From positions 434,001 through 498,000 of the forward strand of contig CAVUFS010000003.1 in the NCBI GenBank assembly GCA_963740675.1: DNA of 64,000 nt, read 5' to 3'. A program made the translations under genes and the position numbers. The stretch is from CAIKMD01 sp963740675 (GTDB lineage: Bacteria > Pseudomonadota > Alphaproteobacteria > ATCC43930 > CGMCC-115725). The notes beneath the pieces were generated by a model, which worked only from the letters and a program-made list of their open reading frames with translations, was not told where the DNA came from and did no database searches. Positions 57,714-64,000 of this stretch are shown in pieces (the first letter of the stretch is position 1; every line of letters starts with the position of its first letter).

Positions 57714-58457
57714 ATGCGCGTCCTATTGGTAGAAGACGATTCGGCCACGGCCGCCAGCATTGAGATGATGCTCCGGACCGAGGGCTTCATTTGCGATACG
57801 ACCGATCTTGGCGAAGACGGCCTCGAGATCGGCAAGCTTTATGATTACGACATTATCATTCTCGATCTCATGCTGCCGGATATCGACGGCTATGAGGTTC
57901 TGCGCCGCCTGCGCGCCGCGCGCGTGCGCACGCCGATCCTGATCCTCTCGGGCCTTGCTGAGCTCGACAACAAGATCAAGGGCCTCGGTTTCGGCGCCGA
58001 CGATTTCGTCGCCAAGCCGTTCGACCGCCGCGAGCTCATCGCTCGCATCCAGGCGATCGTGCGCCGCGCCAAGGGTCACAGTGAATCGGTCATCCGCACC
58101 GGCAAGCTGACGGTCAATCTCGACAGCCGCACCGTCGAGGTCGAGGGTCATCCGCTGCACCTGACCGGCAAGGAATACGGGATTCTCGAGCTTCTCAGCC
58201 TGCGTAAAGGCACGACGCTGACCAAGGAGATGTTCCTCAATCATCTCTATGGCGGCATGGACGAGCCCGAGCTCAAGATCATCGACGTCTTCGTCTGCAA
58301 ACTGCGCAAGAAGCTGTCGATCGCCACCGCGGGCGATAATTACATCGAGACCGTGTGGGGCCGCGGCTATGTGCTGCGCGATCCGCCGGCCGACGCCGAG
58401 AGCGCCAACGCGGCGCGCCATGAGCCGGTCGCGGTTGCCGCGGGCGCCAAGGCCTGA
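57714..58457 (+). CDS. ctrA: Cell-cycle response regulator CtrA
   Basis: A 247-residue OmpR-type regulator. It starts M-R-V-L-L-V-E-D-D-S-A-T-A; the phosphoacceptor Asp is at 51, as in Caulobacter CtrA, within D-Y-D-I-I-I-L-D-L. The DNA-binding domain carries the near-invariant CtrA segment L-L-S-L-R-K-G-T-T-L-T-K-E-M-F-L-N-H-L-Y and G-G-M-D-E-P-E-L-K-I-I-D-V-F-V. GGAGGTAAGT precedes the ATG. The C-terminal tail ends A-G-A-K-A, whereas Caulobacter CtrA ends in Ala-Ala (the ClpXP signal). A strong terminator follows. Confidence 0.97.
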   Translation: MRVLLVEDDSATAASIEMMLRTEGFICDTTDLGEDGLEIGKLYDYDIIILDLMLPDIDGYEVLRRLRAARVRTPILILSGLAELDNKIKGLGFGADDFVAKPFDRRELIARIQAIVRRAKGHSESVIRTGKLTVNLDSRTVEVEGHPLHLTGKEYGILELLSLRKGTTLTKEMFLNHLYGGMDEPELKIIDVFVCKLRKKLSIATAGDNYIETVWGRGYVLRDPPADAESANAARHEPVAVAAGAKA

Positions 58458-58481
58458 TCCGAGCTGCAATCGGGGGTTAAG

Positions 58482-58514
58482 AAAAACCCGCTCTCGCAAG
58501 AGAGCGGGTTTTTT
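58482..58514. terminator. Strong terminator after ctrA, duplicated at 63957
   Basis: Arms AACCCGCTCTC/GAGAGCGGGTT enclose GCAA and are flanked by A-run and T-run, so it could act in both directions. A 35-base identical copy (58483-58517) recurs at 63959-63993. Confidence 0.85.
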
Positions 58515-58517
58515 GAT

Positions 58518-58967
58518 TTGGCAGCTCCCGCGACAATTTTTTCGCCGGCGGAAAACGGGCGATCTCAACTCAACCATCCTCCAATCAGATTACGGGATTA
58601 CCTTGACAGCAAGACGGTCGATGGCGAACTGCTAGGTGAACGTTTTGCAATTTGAAGAACGACGTGTGCAGGTTATTTGCGATATCTGCCTTCCGCTGAG
58701 GCGTCCGGCCTCCGCGGTCCGCAGATAGGAGCTTCTGGTTGGGATCAAGCCTGAGTTCGAATTAGGTCGAGATTACTATTCTGCAGCCGGAACGATCTGC
58801 GGTCGCGCAGGTCCCGGTTGAAGATCGCCGGATATCCCCCGCAAAGAACTGAATGCGCTTACGCCGACCGCCCTGTGCGCAAGTCGTCGCACGGCGTTGC
58901 ACATTTCGACACAAAATGATGGCGCTAACGGACCTTATGACCTGCATCGTTCAAGGAGAGGTTTTCT
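58518..58967. other. Gene-free 450-base stretch
   Basis: No frame here has a ribosome site and a plausible protein composition. It separates the ctrA terminator from a group of small orphan genes. The only promoter-like feature noted is an unremarkable TTGACA (58600-58605), which would precede the small membrane-protein gene by over 300 bases. Confidence 0.4.
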
Positions 58968-59132
58968 ATGGAAGAGACGAACCGCGACCGTTCCCTTACG
59001 GATAGAAACAGGGTGCGGAGTGTCGTCTCCAGCATTTCTACGGAACGACGTCTTCTCGGCTGGACGGTATTGGTCATCGGGGCCGCTCTGATGGCGGCCG
59101 GTGGAGCGCTGGCCCTCATGTCCAGTTTCTAA
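58968..59132 (+). CDS. Small single-pass membrane protein (54 residues)
   Basis: Starts M-E-E-T-N-R-D-R-S-L-T-D-R-N-R and ends with a hydrophobic helix (T-V-L-V-I-G-A-A-L-M-A-A-G-G-A-L-A-L) and TAA. AAGGAG lies nine bases before the ATG, so it is likely translated. The N-terminal 28 residues are Arg/Ser/Thr-rich and probably cytoplasmic. I do not recognise a family. It is 42 bases upstream of the next gene. Confidence 0.6.
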   Translation: MEETNRDRSLTDRNRVRSVVSSISTERRLLGWTVLVIGAALMAAGGALALMSSF

Positions 59133-59174
59133 TTCGCGAACCTTGTTCCTGACGTTTGGTGGAGTACGCCGCAT

Positions 59175-59657
59175 ATGATCAAGGATGCCGATGTTGTGGG
59201 TCTGACGGAAGAGCAGGCCCGCCGTTTCGAAGAAATCGATAGTGATGTATCGCGAACGCAAGAAGGCATTGCGGTCTGGCACCGCCTGCTGGATCGTCGA
59301 CGCCTCGACCGCAAACTTGGCCTTCATCCGATTGCCGAGTTCGCGGTGAATGAGAAGCCTTCGGGGGAAGCGCAAGGAACGCTGGTGCGGAAGGATGACG
59401 CCGCGCGCGAGACGATATCCACCCGCGATCCTTTCTATCTCATCACGGAGAGCGAAGCTCGAGCCTTGCTGATCCGATGCGTGGGTTATCTGAGCGACGC
59501 CTCCGGCGAGAAATTCGCCTTCGACAAGAGCTATGGCGAGCGCGACAAGATGGCCGAATGGATCATCAACGAAATTAAACTGGGCGGCGCGCTGGCCTAT
59601 ATCCGAGCGCATGCGCCCTATATCTTTGGCATTCCCATCGCCGTTGCCGATGGGTGA
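59175..59657 (+). CDS. Uncharacterised 160-residue protein
   Basis: A soluble, charged protein with no signal peptide. It begins I-K-D-A-D-V-V-G-L-T-E-E-Q-A-R-R-F-E-E-I. A C-terminal region reads S-Y-G-E-R-D-K-M-A-E-W-I-I-N-E-I-K and A-Y-I-R-A-H-A-P-Y-I-F-G. No family was recognised. GGTGGAG lies ten bases before the ATG. It follows the small membrane protein and precedes another orphan by 18 bases, so the three may form an operon. Confidence 0.6.
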   Translation: MIKDADVVGLTEEQARRFEEIDSDVSRTQEGIAVWHRLLDRRRLDRKLGLHPIAEFAVNEKPSGEAQGTLVRKDDAARETISTRDPFYLITESEARALLIRCVGYLSDASGEKFAFDKSYGERDKMAEWIINEIKLGGALAYIRAHAPYIFGIPIAVADG

Positions 59658-59675
59658 CAGGCGGAGAGCGCTGCC

Positions 59676-60008
59676 ATGCCACGATATTTGGCCGTCGTCG
59701 CGGTTCAGACCGAGGGACGAAGAGTGTTAGCGGAAGGCGTAAATCAGCCAACCGACGACGTCCCTGCGGAGGCGCCGCAAATTCCCGATGGCGACCGGCT
59801 GGTCGCGGTGGTGAACAACGGGACATGGCAATCGGCCCTGGACGTCACTTATCCGACGACTTACGCGCAGGTCTATCGCCGCTACCGGGATGGAACGTGG
59901 AAAGCGATGGAGCTTTTTTTCGTTCCCGAGCAACGAGCGGCCCAAATCGAAGACGGCCGGCGCGTGCTGATGAATGGCCAGCCGGTTCGAGATCCTGGAA
60001 GGACCTGA
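59676..60008 (+). CDS. Uncharacterised 110-residue protein
   Basis: A mixed alpha/beta protein (P-R-Y-L-A-V-V-A-V-Q-T-E-G-R-R at the N-terminus; V-V-N-N-G-T-W-Q-S-A in the centre). It has no signal peptide and no recognised family. GGCGGAGAG lies before the ATG. It is the third of three tightly spaced orphan genes. Confidence 0.55.
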   Translation: MPRYLAVVAVQTEGRRVLAEGVNQPTDDVPAEAPQIPDGDRLVAVVNNGTWQSALDVTYPTTYAQVYRRYRDGTWKAMELFFVPEQRAAQIEDGRRVLMNGQPVRDPGRT

Positions 60009-60182
60009 CGCCGTCACCGCTATTCCGTCGGCTTTGTAATTCTTTCCACCAAGCGTCCCATGCTAATCTTCGTTTGATGGTGCTCCCTGGAATGAGGACC
60101 TAAGCAAGCGGTCGCGAGGCAACGGGACGAAAGCCTGCGCTAGCTGCGAATCCGTTGCTTTGAGGCGACTGCGGAAGGCACG

Positions 60183-61394
60183 GTGGAGATGAATCCAACG
60201 TGCGGCGAGATTATCCATCTCGCGCATCACGCGGCCGGTAATCCAACCCTCTGGGACGAAGTCTCGGCACGGCTTTGTGCGGCGTTGAGCGCAGATATCG
60301 TCGCTCTCGTCGAACACAACTTCATTACCCATCAAGGTCAGATCAGCCACGCGGCCGGTATCGAACCGAGCTTCCGAGAACTCTACGGCGCGCAGTATGC
60401 GGTGCAGAACGTCTGGCTTCATGCCAAACCTCTTTTTGAGCCCGGGCAGGTGTTTACGGGTGCTGAATTGGTGGCGAATTGGGAACTCGTCAGAACGGGG
60501 TTCTATCGGCATTGGCTTCGGCCTCAGCGGGCTTTTCATTGTCTCTTCGGTGGCATCTCTCGATGCGGCGAAGAGATTAGCTGCCTGATTGCGCTTCGGC
60601 CGCTTGAACGGTCGGCTTTTGATGCACGCGACAAGCACCGCCTCGCCTCTCTGCTCCCCCATTTGCAGTGCGCCTGCGAACTCGGGGCCGAGTTCGCAGC
60701 AAGTCGCGTCGAGCGAAACCTTCTGATGGCCGTGATGAGGACTCTTCCGGAAGCGGTTTTCGTGGTCGACGGCAAGAGGCGGCCTGTCCTGCTCAATCGT
60801 GCGGCGGAGCGGCTTCTCGCGCAAAACGCCGGTCTCGTACTTGTGCACGGCGTGCTCGCAGCGATTTCCGACGAGGGAACGGGTGAGCTTCGACGGCTTA
60901 TCGCCGCCACGATCGGCTGCCACGACGAGAGCACGGACAAACTGGACAACGAGATCGCCATCGGCGACCCATCATGTCACCCTCACCTTATTATTCTACG
61001 GATCGCGCCTATCCGATGTTCCGACACAGACTATGCCGGCCGGTCAATACCTCTTGTTGCCGTGTTTGCACACCTGGTCGAGCCAGCCCAGTCTGCACGT
61101 CACCTGTGCGAATTTTACCAGATGACTCCCGCTGAGACGCGGCTGACCACGCTGATTGTCGGCGGCCACTCGTTGCAGGCGGCGGCTGCCGAACTCCATA
61201 TCAGCAAGAACACGGCCCGGACTCACATGAAACGCATCTATATGAAAACCGAGACGCATCGACAGGTCGATCTCGTACGCTTGTGCGCGGAATGGCTACC
61301 GAACGACGCACCGACGACGACACCGGACACCGTGCCATCCGACAAGGCGCACGACAAAGAGCACAACGATGCGAGCTTGTTATTGCGACGCTAA
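60183..61394 (+). CDS. LuxR-type transcription regulator
   Basis: A 403-residue regulator. The C-terminal helix-turn-helix (about 335-395) reads T-P-A-E-T-R-L-T-T-L-I-V-G-G-H-S-L-Q with A-A-A-E-L-H-I-S-K-N-T-A-R-T-H, a LuxR/GerE signature. The N-terminal 300 residues have a PAS-like segment (V-F-V-V-D-G-K-R-R-P-V-L-L-N-R-A-A-E) but no recognised sensory ligand. The start is GTG at 60183 (GGAAGG four bases upstream) or the ATG at 60189; either fits. It converges on the formamide genes, so it may or may not control them. Confidence 0.75.
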   Translation: MEMNPTCGEIIHLAHHAAGNPTLWDEVSARLCAALSADIVALVEHNFITHQGQISHAAGIEPSFRELYGAQYAVQNVWLHAKPLFEPGQVFTGAELVANWELVRTGFYRHWLRPQRAFHCLFGGISRCGEEISCLIALRPLERSAFDARDKHRLASLLPHLQCACELGAEFAASRVERNLLMAVMRTLPEAVFVVDGKRRPVLLNRAAERLLAQNAGLVLVHGVLAAISDEGTGELRRLIAATIGCHDESTDKLDNEIAIGDPSCHPHLIILRIAPIRCSDTDYAGRSIPLVAVFAHLVEPAQSARHLCEFYQMTPAETRLTTLIVGGHSLQAAAAELHISKNTARTHMKRIYMKTETHRQVDLVRLCAEWLPNDAPTTTPDTVPSDKAHDKEHNDASLLLRR

Positions 61395-61408
61395 GACGTA
61401 CGCCTCGC

Positions 61409-61717
61409 TCAGTGAGAATGGCCCAATACCGAGCTGCCGTACATGTTGCGGCCATGCCCCTGCTGGCGCGGCTTGATATGGCCGTGGGCTGCGGCCAACT
61501 CCTCCCGCCGCATCACCTTCGGCTCATGGGCGCTGCGCTCGTTGCGTTCATGCGCGATGCGGTTATTCGGACTGACACAGGGCAGGAAAGGCATCGCCAC
61601 CAAACGCTTGGACGCGCTTCCGCAGTTCGGACAACTAACGTCCTCGTCGAACGCGCTCATCGGCCGCCAATCTCTGAAGGGACCACAGCTATCGCAGGCA
61701 TAATCGTAAAGAGGCAT
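61409..61717 (-). CDS. fmdB: FmdB-family zinc-ribbon protein
   Basis: A 102-residue protein. Two CxxC pairs (Cys8/Cys11 and Cys29/Cys32) in M-P-L-Y-D-Y-A-C-D-S-C-G form the FmdB zinc ribbon. The C-terminal part is His/Arg-rich and variable (G-H-I-K-P-R-Q-Q-G-H-G-R). FmdB proteins accompany formamidase genes and are thought to regulate them. It is 33 bases after amiS and is the last gene of the set. Confidence 0.82.
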   Translation of the reverse strand: MPLYDYACDSCGPFRDWRPMSAFDEDVSCPNCGSASKRLVAMPFLPCVSPNNRIAHERNERSAHEPKVMRREELAAAHGHIKPRQQGHGRNMYGSSVLGHSH

Positions 61718-61750
61718 GATGTCTCCTTCCGACGAAACGCTTGTGACCGA

Positions 61751-62290
61751 TCACGAACCCGGCAGCACTGCGCCGGGCATGGCTCCGCTCAGGAGCAAGT
61801 AACCTGGAATCCAGCCCGTATAGACGCCTTGGAGAGCACAGAGCGCTCCCGTGGCCCGGGTCAGATTCGTCCGTCCCTGCGCCAGGATCAAGAAGAACAG
61901 GAACCAAAGAACGCCCCAGGACAACCAGCAGATTCCGAACCAGACGTCCCAGGTGGATTGAGCGGTGGCGAAAGTCTCGACAAATACGGGGATCGTCGTG
62001 ATTGCGACGAAGAGGCAGAACCAGCCGAGACCGCGACCATCGGCATCGTTCCATCGGTTCCAGGCGACCCAGAAATAAGTAAACGTAAAGAGCAGCGTGA
62101 GCGCTGCACCCTTGATCGACGCGGCGCTCGCTCCTGGGCCGAACGCCAGGTAGAGCGACACAAGCAACGTGACGAAGCCGACGAAGACATCGATGACGGC
62201 GATCTCGCGATCACCGATTCTTCCGAGAAGCCAAATGCCGTTCAGACAGAGCACGGCACCGACCCAGAATAAGGCAAGACCGAGAAGCAT
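61751..62290 (-). CDS. AmiS/UreI-family amide channel
   Basis: A 179-residue protein with six predicted membrane helices and the family motif N-G-I-W-L-L-G-R-I-G. F-T-F-T-Y-F-W-V-A-W-N-R-W follows in helix 3. AmiS/UreI proteins conduct urea or short amides. Placed between fmdA and fmdB, it most likely admits formamide or acetamide. Confidence 0.82.
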   Translation of the reverse strand: MLLGLALFWVGAVLCLNGIWLLGRIGDREIAVIDVFVGFVTLLVSLYLAFGPGASAASIKGAALTLLFTFTYFWVAWNRWNDADGRGLGWFCLFVAITTIPVFVETFATAQSTWDVWFGICWLSWGVLWFLFFLILAQGRTNLTRATGALCALQGVYTGWIPGYLLLSGAMPGAVLPGS

Positions 62291-62397
62291 GGTTAGGTCC
62301 TCCCACTAGACCCGGCGGTTAGGCCACGAGTAGGCACTTCGCCGGTTCGGGCGAAGGCGAGGCGATCGCGCCTCGCCCCTGCCCGTCAATCGTGTCT

Positions 62398-63627
62398 TCA
62401 CTTACAGACCGAAATGTCGATGCCGGAAGGAATACTCAGCTTCGGACCGCTGCTATTCGGCCGGATATCGAAGTCGAAAATCTCCGTGGGGATCGCCACG
62501 GTGCAGCATGCATTTGGGATATCGACGATACCGCTCACGCGCCCCTCGACCGGCGCCGTCCCGAGAATCACATAGGCCTGCTCTCCCGAATAACCGAACT
62601 TCTTGAGATACTCGATCGCGTTGAGACAGGCCCGCCGATACGCCACATGCGCATCGAGATAGAGTTGCTTGCCGCTCTTCTCGTCGACCGAGATTCCCTC
62701 GAAGACGAGGTATTCGGAATATCGCGGCTCAATCGGGCTTGGCTGGAAGACGGGATTGATGATCCCGTATTTGGCAATGCCACCTTTGATCAGATCGACA
62801 CCGATATCGAGGTAGCCTGCCATTTCGATGGCACCGCAGAAGGTGATCTCACCGTCGCCCTGCGACCAATGAATGTCGCCCATCGATAGTCCGGCGCCCT
62901 TCATATAGACGGGGAAGTAAACCCGGGACCCGCGCGACAGATTCTTGATATCGCAATTGCCGCCATGCTCACGCGGCGGCACCGTGCGCCACGCGTCCTG
63001 GGCGGCGGCCTGCGCCTTGCGCCCTGTCATTTGCCCCATGAGTGCGGTTTCCGCATTCGGCGCCGTCGCCAATGGCGGCACACGGTCGGGATTGGTGGCG
63101 ATGAGCTCTGCTTCGCGCTTATTGGCGCGATCGAGCAACTCCTGATTGGGCAGGCAACCGATGAGACCTGGATGAACGATGCCTGCCCAGCGAACGCCAG
63201 GAACATGCCGCGAGGTCGTGTAGATGCCGTGGAAATCCCAGCAGGCCTTTCGGGCTTGCGGATAATGATCGACGAGGAAACCGCCGCCATTCTCACGCGC
63301 AAAAATGCCGGTGAAGCCCCAAGGCGATGCCGGCAAATAGCCGAGATCGAGGAGATCGACGACCAGCAGATCGCCCGGCTCCGCGCCTTCGACACCGAAC
63401 GGGCCGCTCAGATAATGAACCTTGGTGAGATCGACATCACGCACGTCGTTTGCACTGTCATCGTTTTCGATCTGGCCGCCGGTCCAGTCAAAACATTCGA
63501 CCCGGAATTCTTCTCCAGGCTTCATCATCTCGACCATCGGAATTTCCGGGTGCCATCGATTATGCGTCTTGATCTCCGCGGCCTCGGGTGGCCGCGACAA
63601 ATCGACTTTGAAAGCGGTTTTTGGCAT
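62398..63627 (-). CDS. fmdA: Formamidase FmdA (acetamidase/formamidase family)
   Basis: A 409-residue hydrolase converting formamide to formate and ammonia. It starts P-K-T-A-F-K-V-D-L-S-R-P. R-W-H-P-E-I-P and G-D-I-H-W-S-Q-G-D-G-E-I-T-F-C-G-A-I-E are family landmarks. The end has C-C-T-V-A-I-P-T. I start at 63627, preceded by GGGAGACG, rather than at the longer frame to 63663. It heads fmdA-amiS/ureI-fmdB. Confidence 0.92.
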   Translation of the reverse strand: MPKTAFKVDLSRPPEAAEIKTHNRWHPEIPMVEMMKPGEEFRVECFDWTGGQIENDDSANDVRDVDLTKVHYLSGPFGVEGAEPGDLLVVDLLDLGYLPASPWGFTGIFARENGGGFLVDHYPQARKACWDFHGIYTTSRHVPGVRWAGIVHPGLIGCLPNQELLDRANKREAELIATNPDRVPPLATAPNAETALMGQMTGRKAQAAAQDAWRTVPPREHGGNCDIKNLSRGSRVYFPVYMKGAGLSMGDIHWSQGDGEITFCGAIEMAGYLDIGVDLIKGGIAKYGIINPVFQPSPIEPRYSEYLVFEGISVDEKSGKQLYLDAHVAYRRACLNAIEYLKKFGYSGEQAYVILGTAPVEGRVSGIVDIPNACCTVAIPTEIFDFDIRPNSSGPKLSIPSGIDISVCK

Positions 63628-64000
63628 GCGTCGTCTCCCGTTAGATAGAGTTGCCTCATCCAATATGCGTCGCGTGCCGCAAGTGGGCGTTTATCGAGAG
63701 GGAAAGCTCGCATCGGCATCAAATCTGGCCGGTTAATCGGCTGCCGGCCATTTGCCTGCCCGCGCGAATCACGGCGACGATATTGCGTTCCTTTTGAGAG
63801 AGCGTCGTCACCCCTAGGGGTGATGCAGACGATCATTCAATGTGAAATTAAGTACATGCACCCCCTCAGAAGAGAGCGGGCTTTTTGTTTCCGCCCTCAT
63901 CGACGCGATCGACCGCCCGGAAGCGACAATCGCTCTCGACGTAGGCGCACCCCAAAAGAAAACCCGCTCTCGCAAGAGAGCGGGTTTTTTGATACGCACG
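63628..64000. other. Upstream region of the formamide operon, ending in a terminator repeat
   Basis: No coding frame with a ribosome site was found. A partial terminator relic (AGAGAGCGGGCTTTTTG, 63871-63887) precedes the complete copy at 63957. The promoter of fmdA must lie here but is not evident. Confidence 0.4.
63957..63990. terminator. Terminator, identical to the one after ctrA
   Basis: The same CCCGCTCTC-GCAA-GAGAGCGGG hairpin with A- and T-runs as at 58482. Its position beyond the fmdA start suggests it ends a gene outside the window. Confidence 0.75.

Noticed and set aside
61283..62272. Plus-strand frame across the formamide genes
   Set aside because: Antisense to fmdB and amiS, which have clear motifs; charged composition typical of a shadow frame.
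1..64000. tRNA, rRNA, CRISPR, IS element or phage integration site
   Set aside because: No cloverleaf, rRNA signature, spaced direct-repeat array, transposase or integrase reading frame was seen anywhere in the window.

Overview
The window is a G+C-rich alphaproteobacterial chromosome segment carrying most of a polar-type flagellar gene cluster. Four regulators characteristic of the Caulobacter-style hierarchy are present: CtrA (57714), its inhibitor SciP (45090), the sigma-54 activator FlbD (49270) and its partner FliX (24762). FlaF/FlbT, paired short flagellins, MotE and a DUF6468 protein fit the same class. Genus and order cannot be fixed from the sequence alone.

Layout. 0.1-1.4 kb: a FlhB-tail protein, fliO, fliP. 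1.5-7.2 kb: non-flagellar cargo (two solute-binding proteins, a 2-hydroxyacid dehydrogenase, a hydrolase, a VOC protein, a putative outer-membrane protein), with palindromic intergenic repeats. 7.4-13.6 kb (minus): fliL-fliM-DUF6468-motE-giant TPR protein. 13.8-17.1 kb: flgF-flgG-flgA-flgH. 17.2-24.6 kb (minus): second cargo block (Rap1a/Tai-like secreted protein, NmrA-type SDR, two MFS transporters, duplicated dihydroxyphthalate decarboxylase-like genes, dksA). 24.8-29.9 kb: fliX diverging from flgI-flgJ-flgN-like-flgK-flgL. 30.0-34.1 kb: pseB, pseC, an SpsF-type cytidylyltransferase and a frameshifted gene. 34.5-41.2 kb (minus): two flagellins, flbT-flaF, a TPR/GT41-type glycosyltransferase and Maf. 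41.6-45.4 kb: fliK-flgD-flgE and sciP. 45.6-55.6 kb: fliF-fliG-fliH-fliN-flbD-flhA-flhF-flhG and a FliK-like gene. 55.7-58.5 kb: fliJ-fliI (minus) diverging from ctrA. 59-63.6 kb: small orphan genes, a LuxR-type regulator, and a formamide gene set (fmdA, amiS/ureI, fmdB).

Regulation can be read from the DNA. Perfect TTAA-N7-TTAA CtrA boxes lie in the fliI/ctrA and fliX/flgI intergenic regions, with one-mismatch versions before fliL and fliF. A 15-bp palindrome, CGGCA-N5-TGCCG, recurs before flgI, between flagellin 2 and fliK, before fliF, and at the left edge. It is best read as the FlbD (ftr) operator. GG-N10-GC sigma-54 promoters stand before flgF, flgI, fliK and flagellin 1, with a weaker one before flagellin 2. 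The implied cascade is CtrA to fliX/fliF-flbD/fliL/fliI, then FlbD plus sigma-54 to rod, hook and flagellin genes, with SciP and autoregulation at ctrA. Flagellins are probably glycosylated by the Pse/SpsF/Maf/GT41 set. Two genes (MFS at 19202 and the gene at 33161) show apparent frameshifts.
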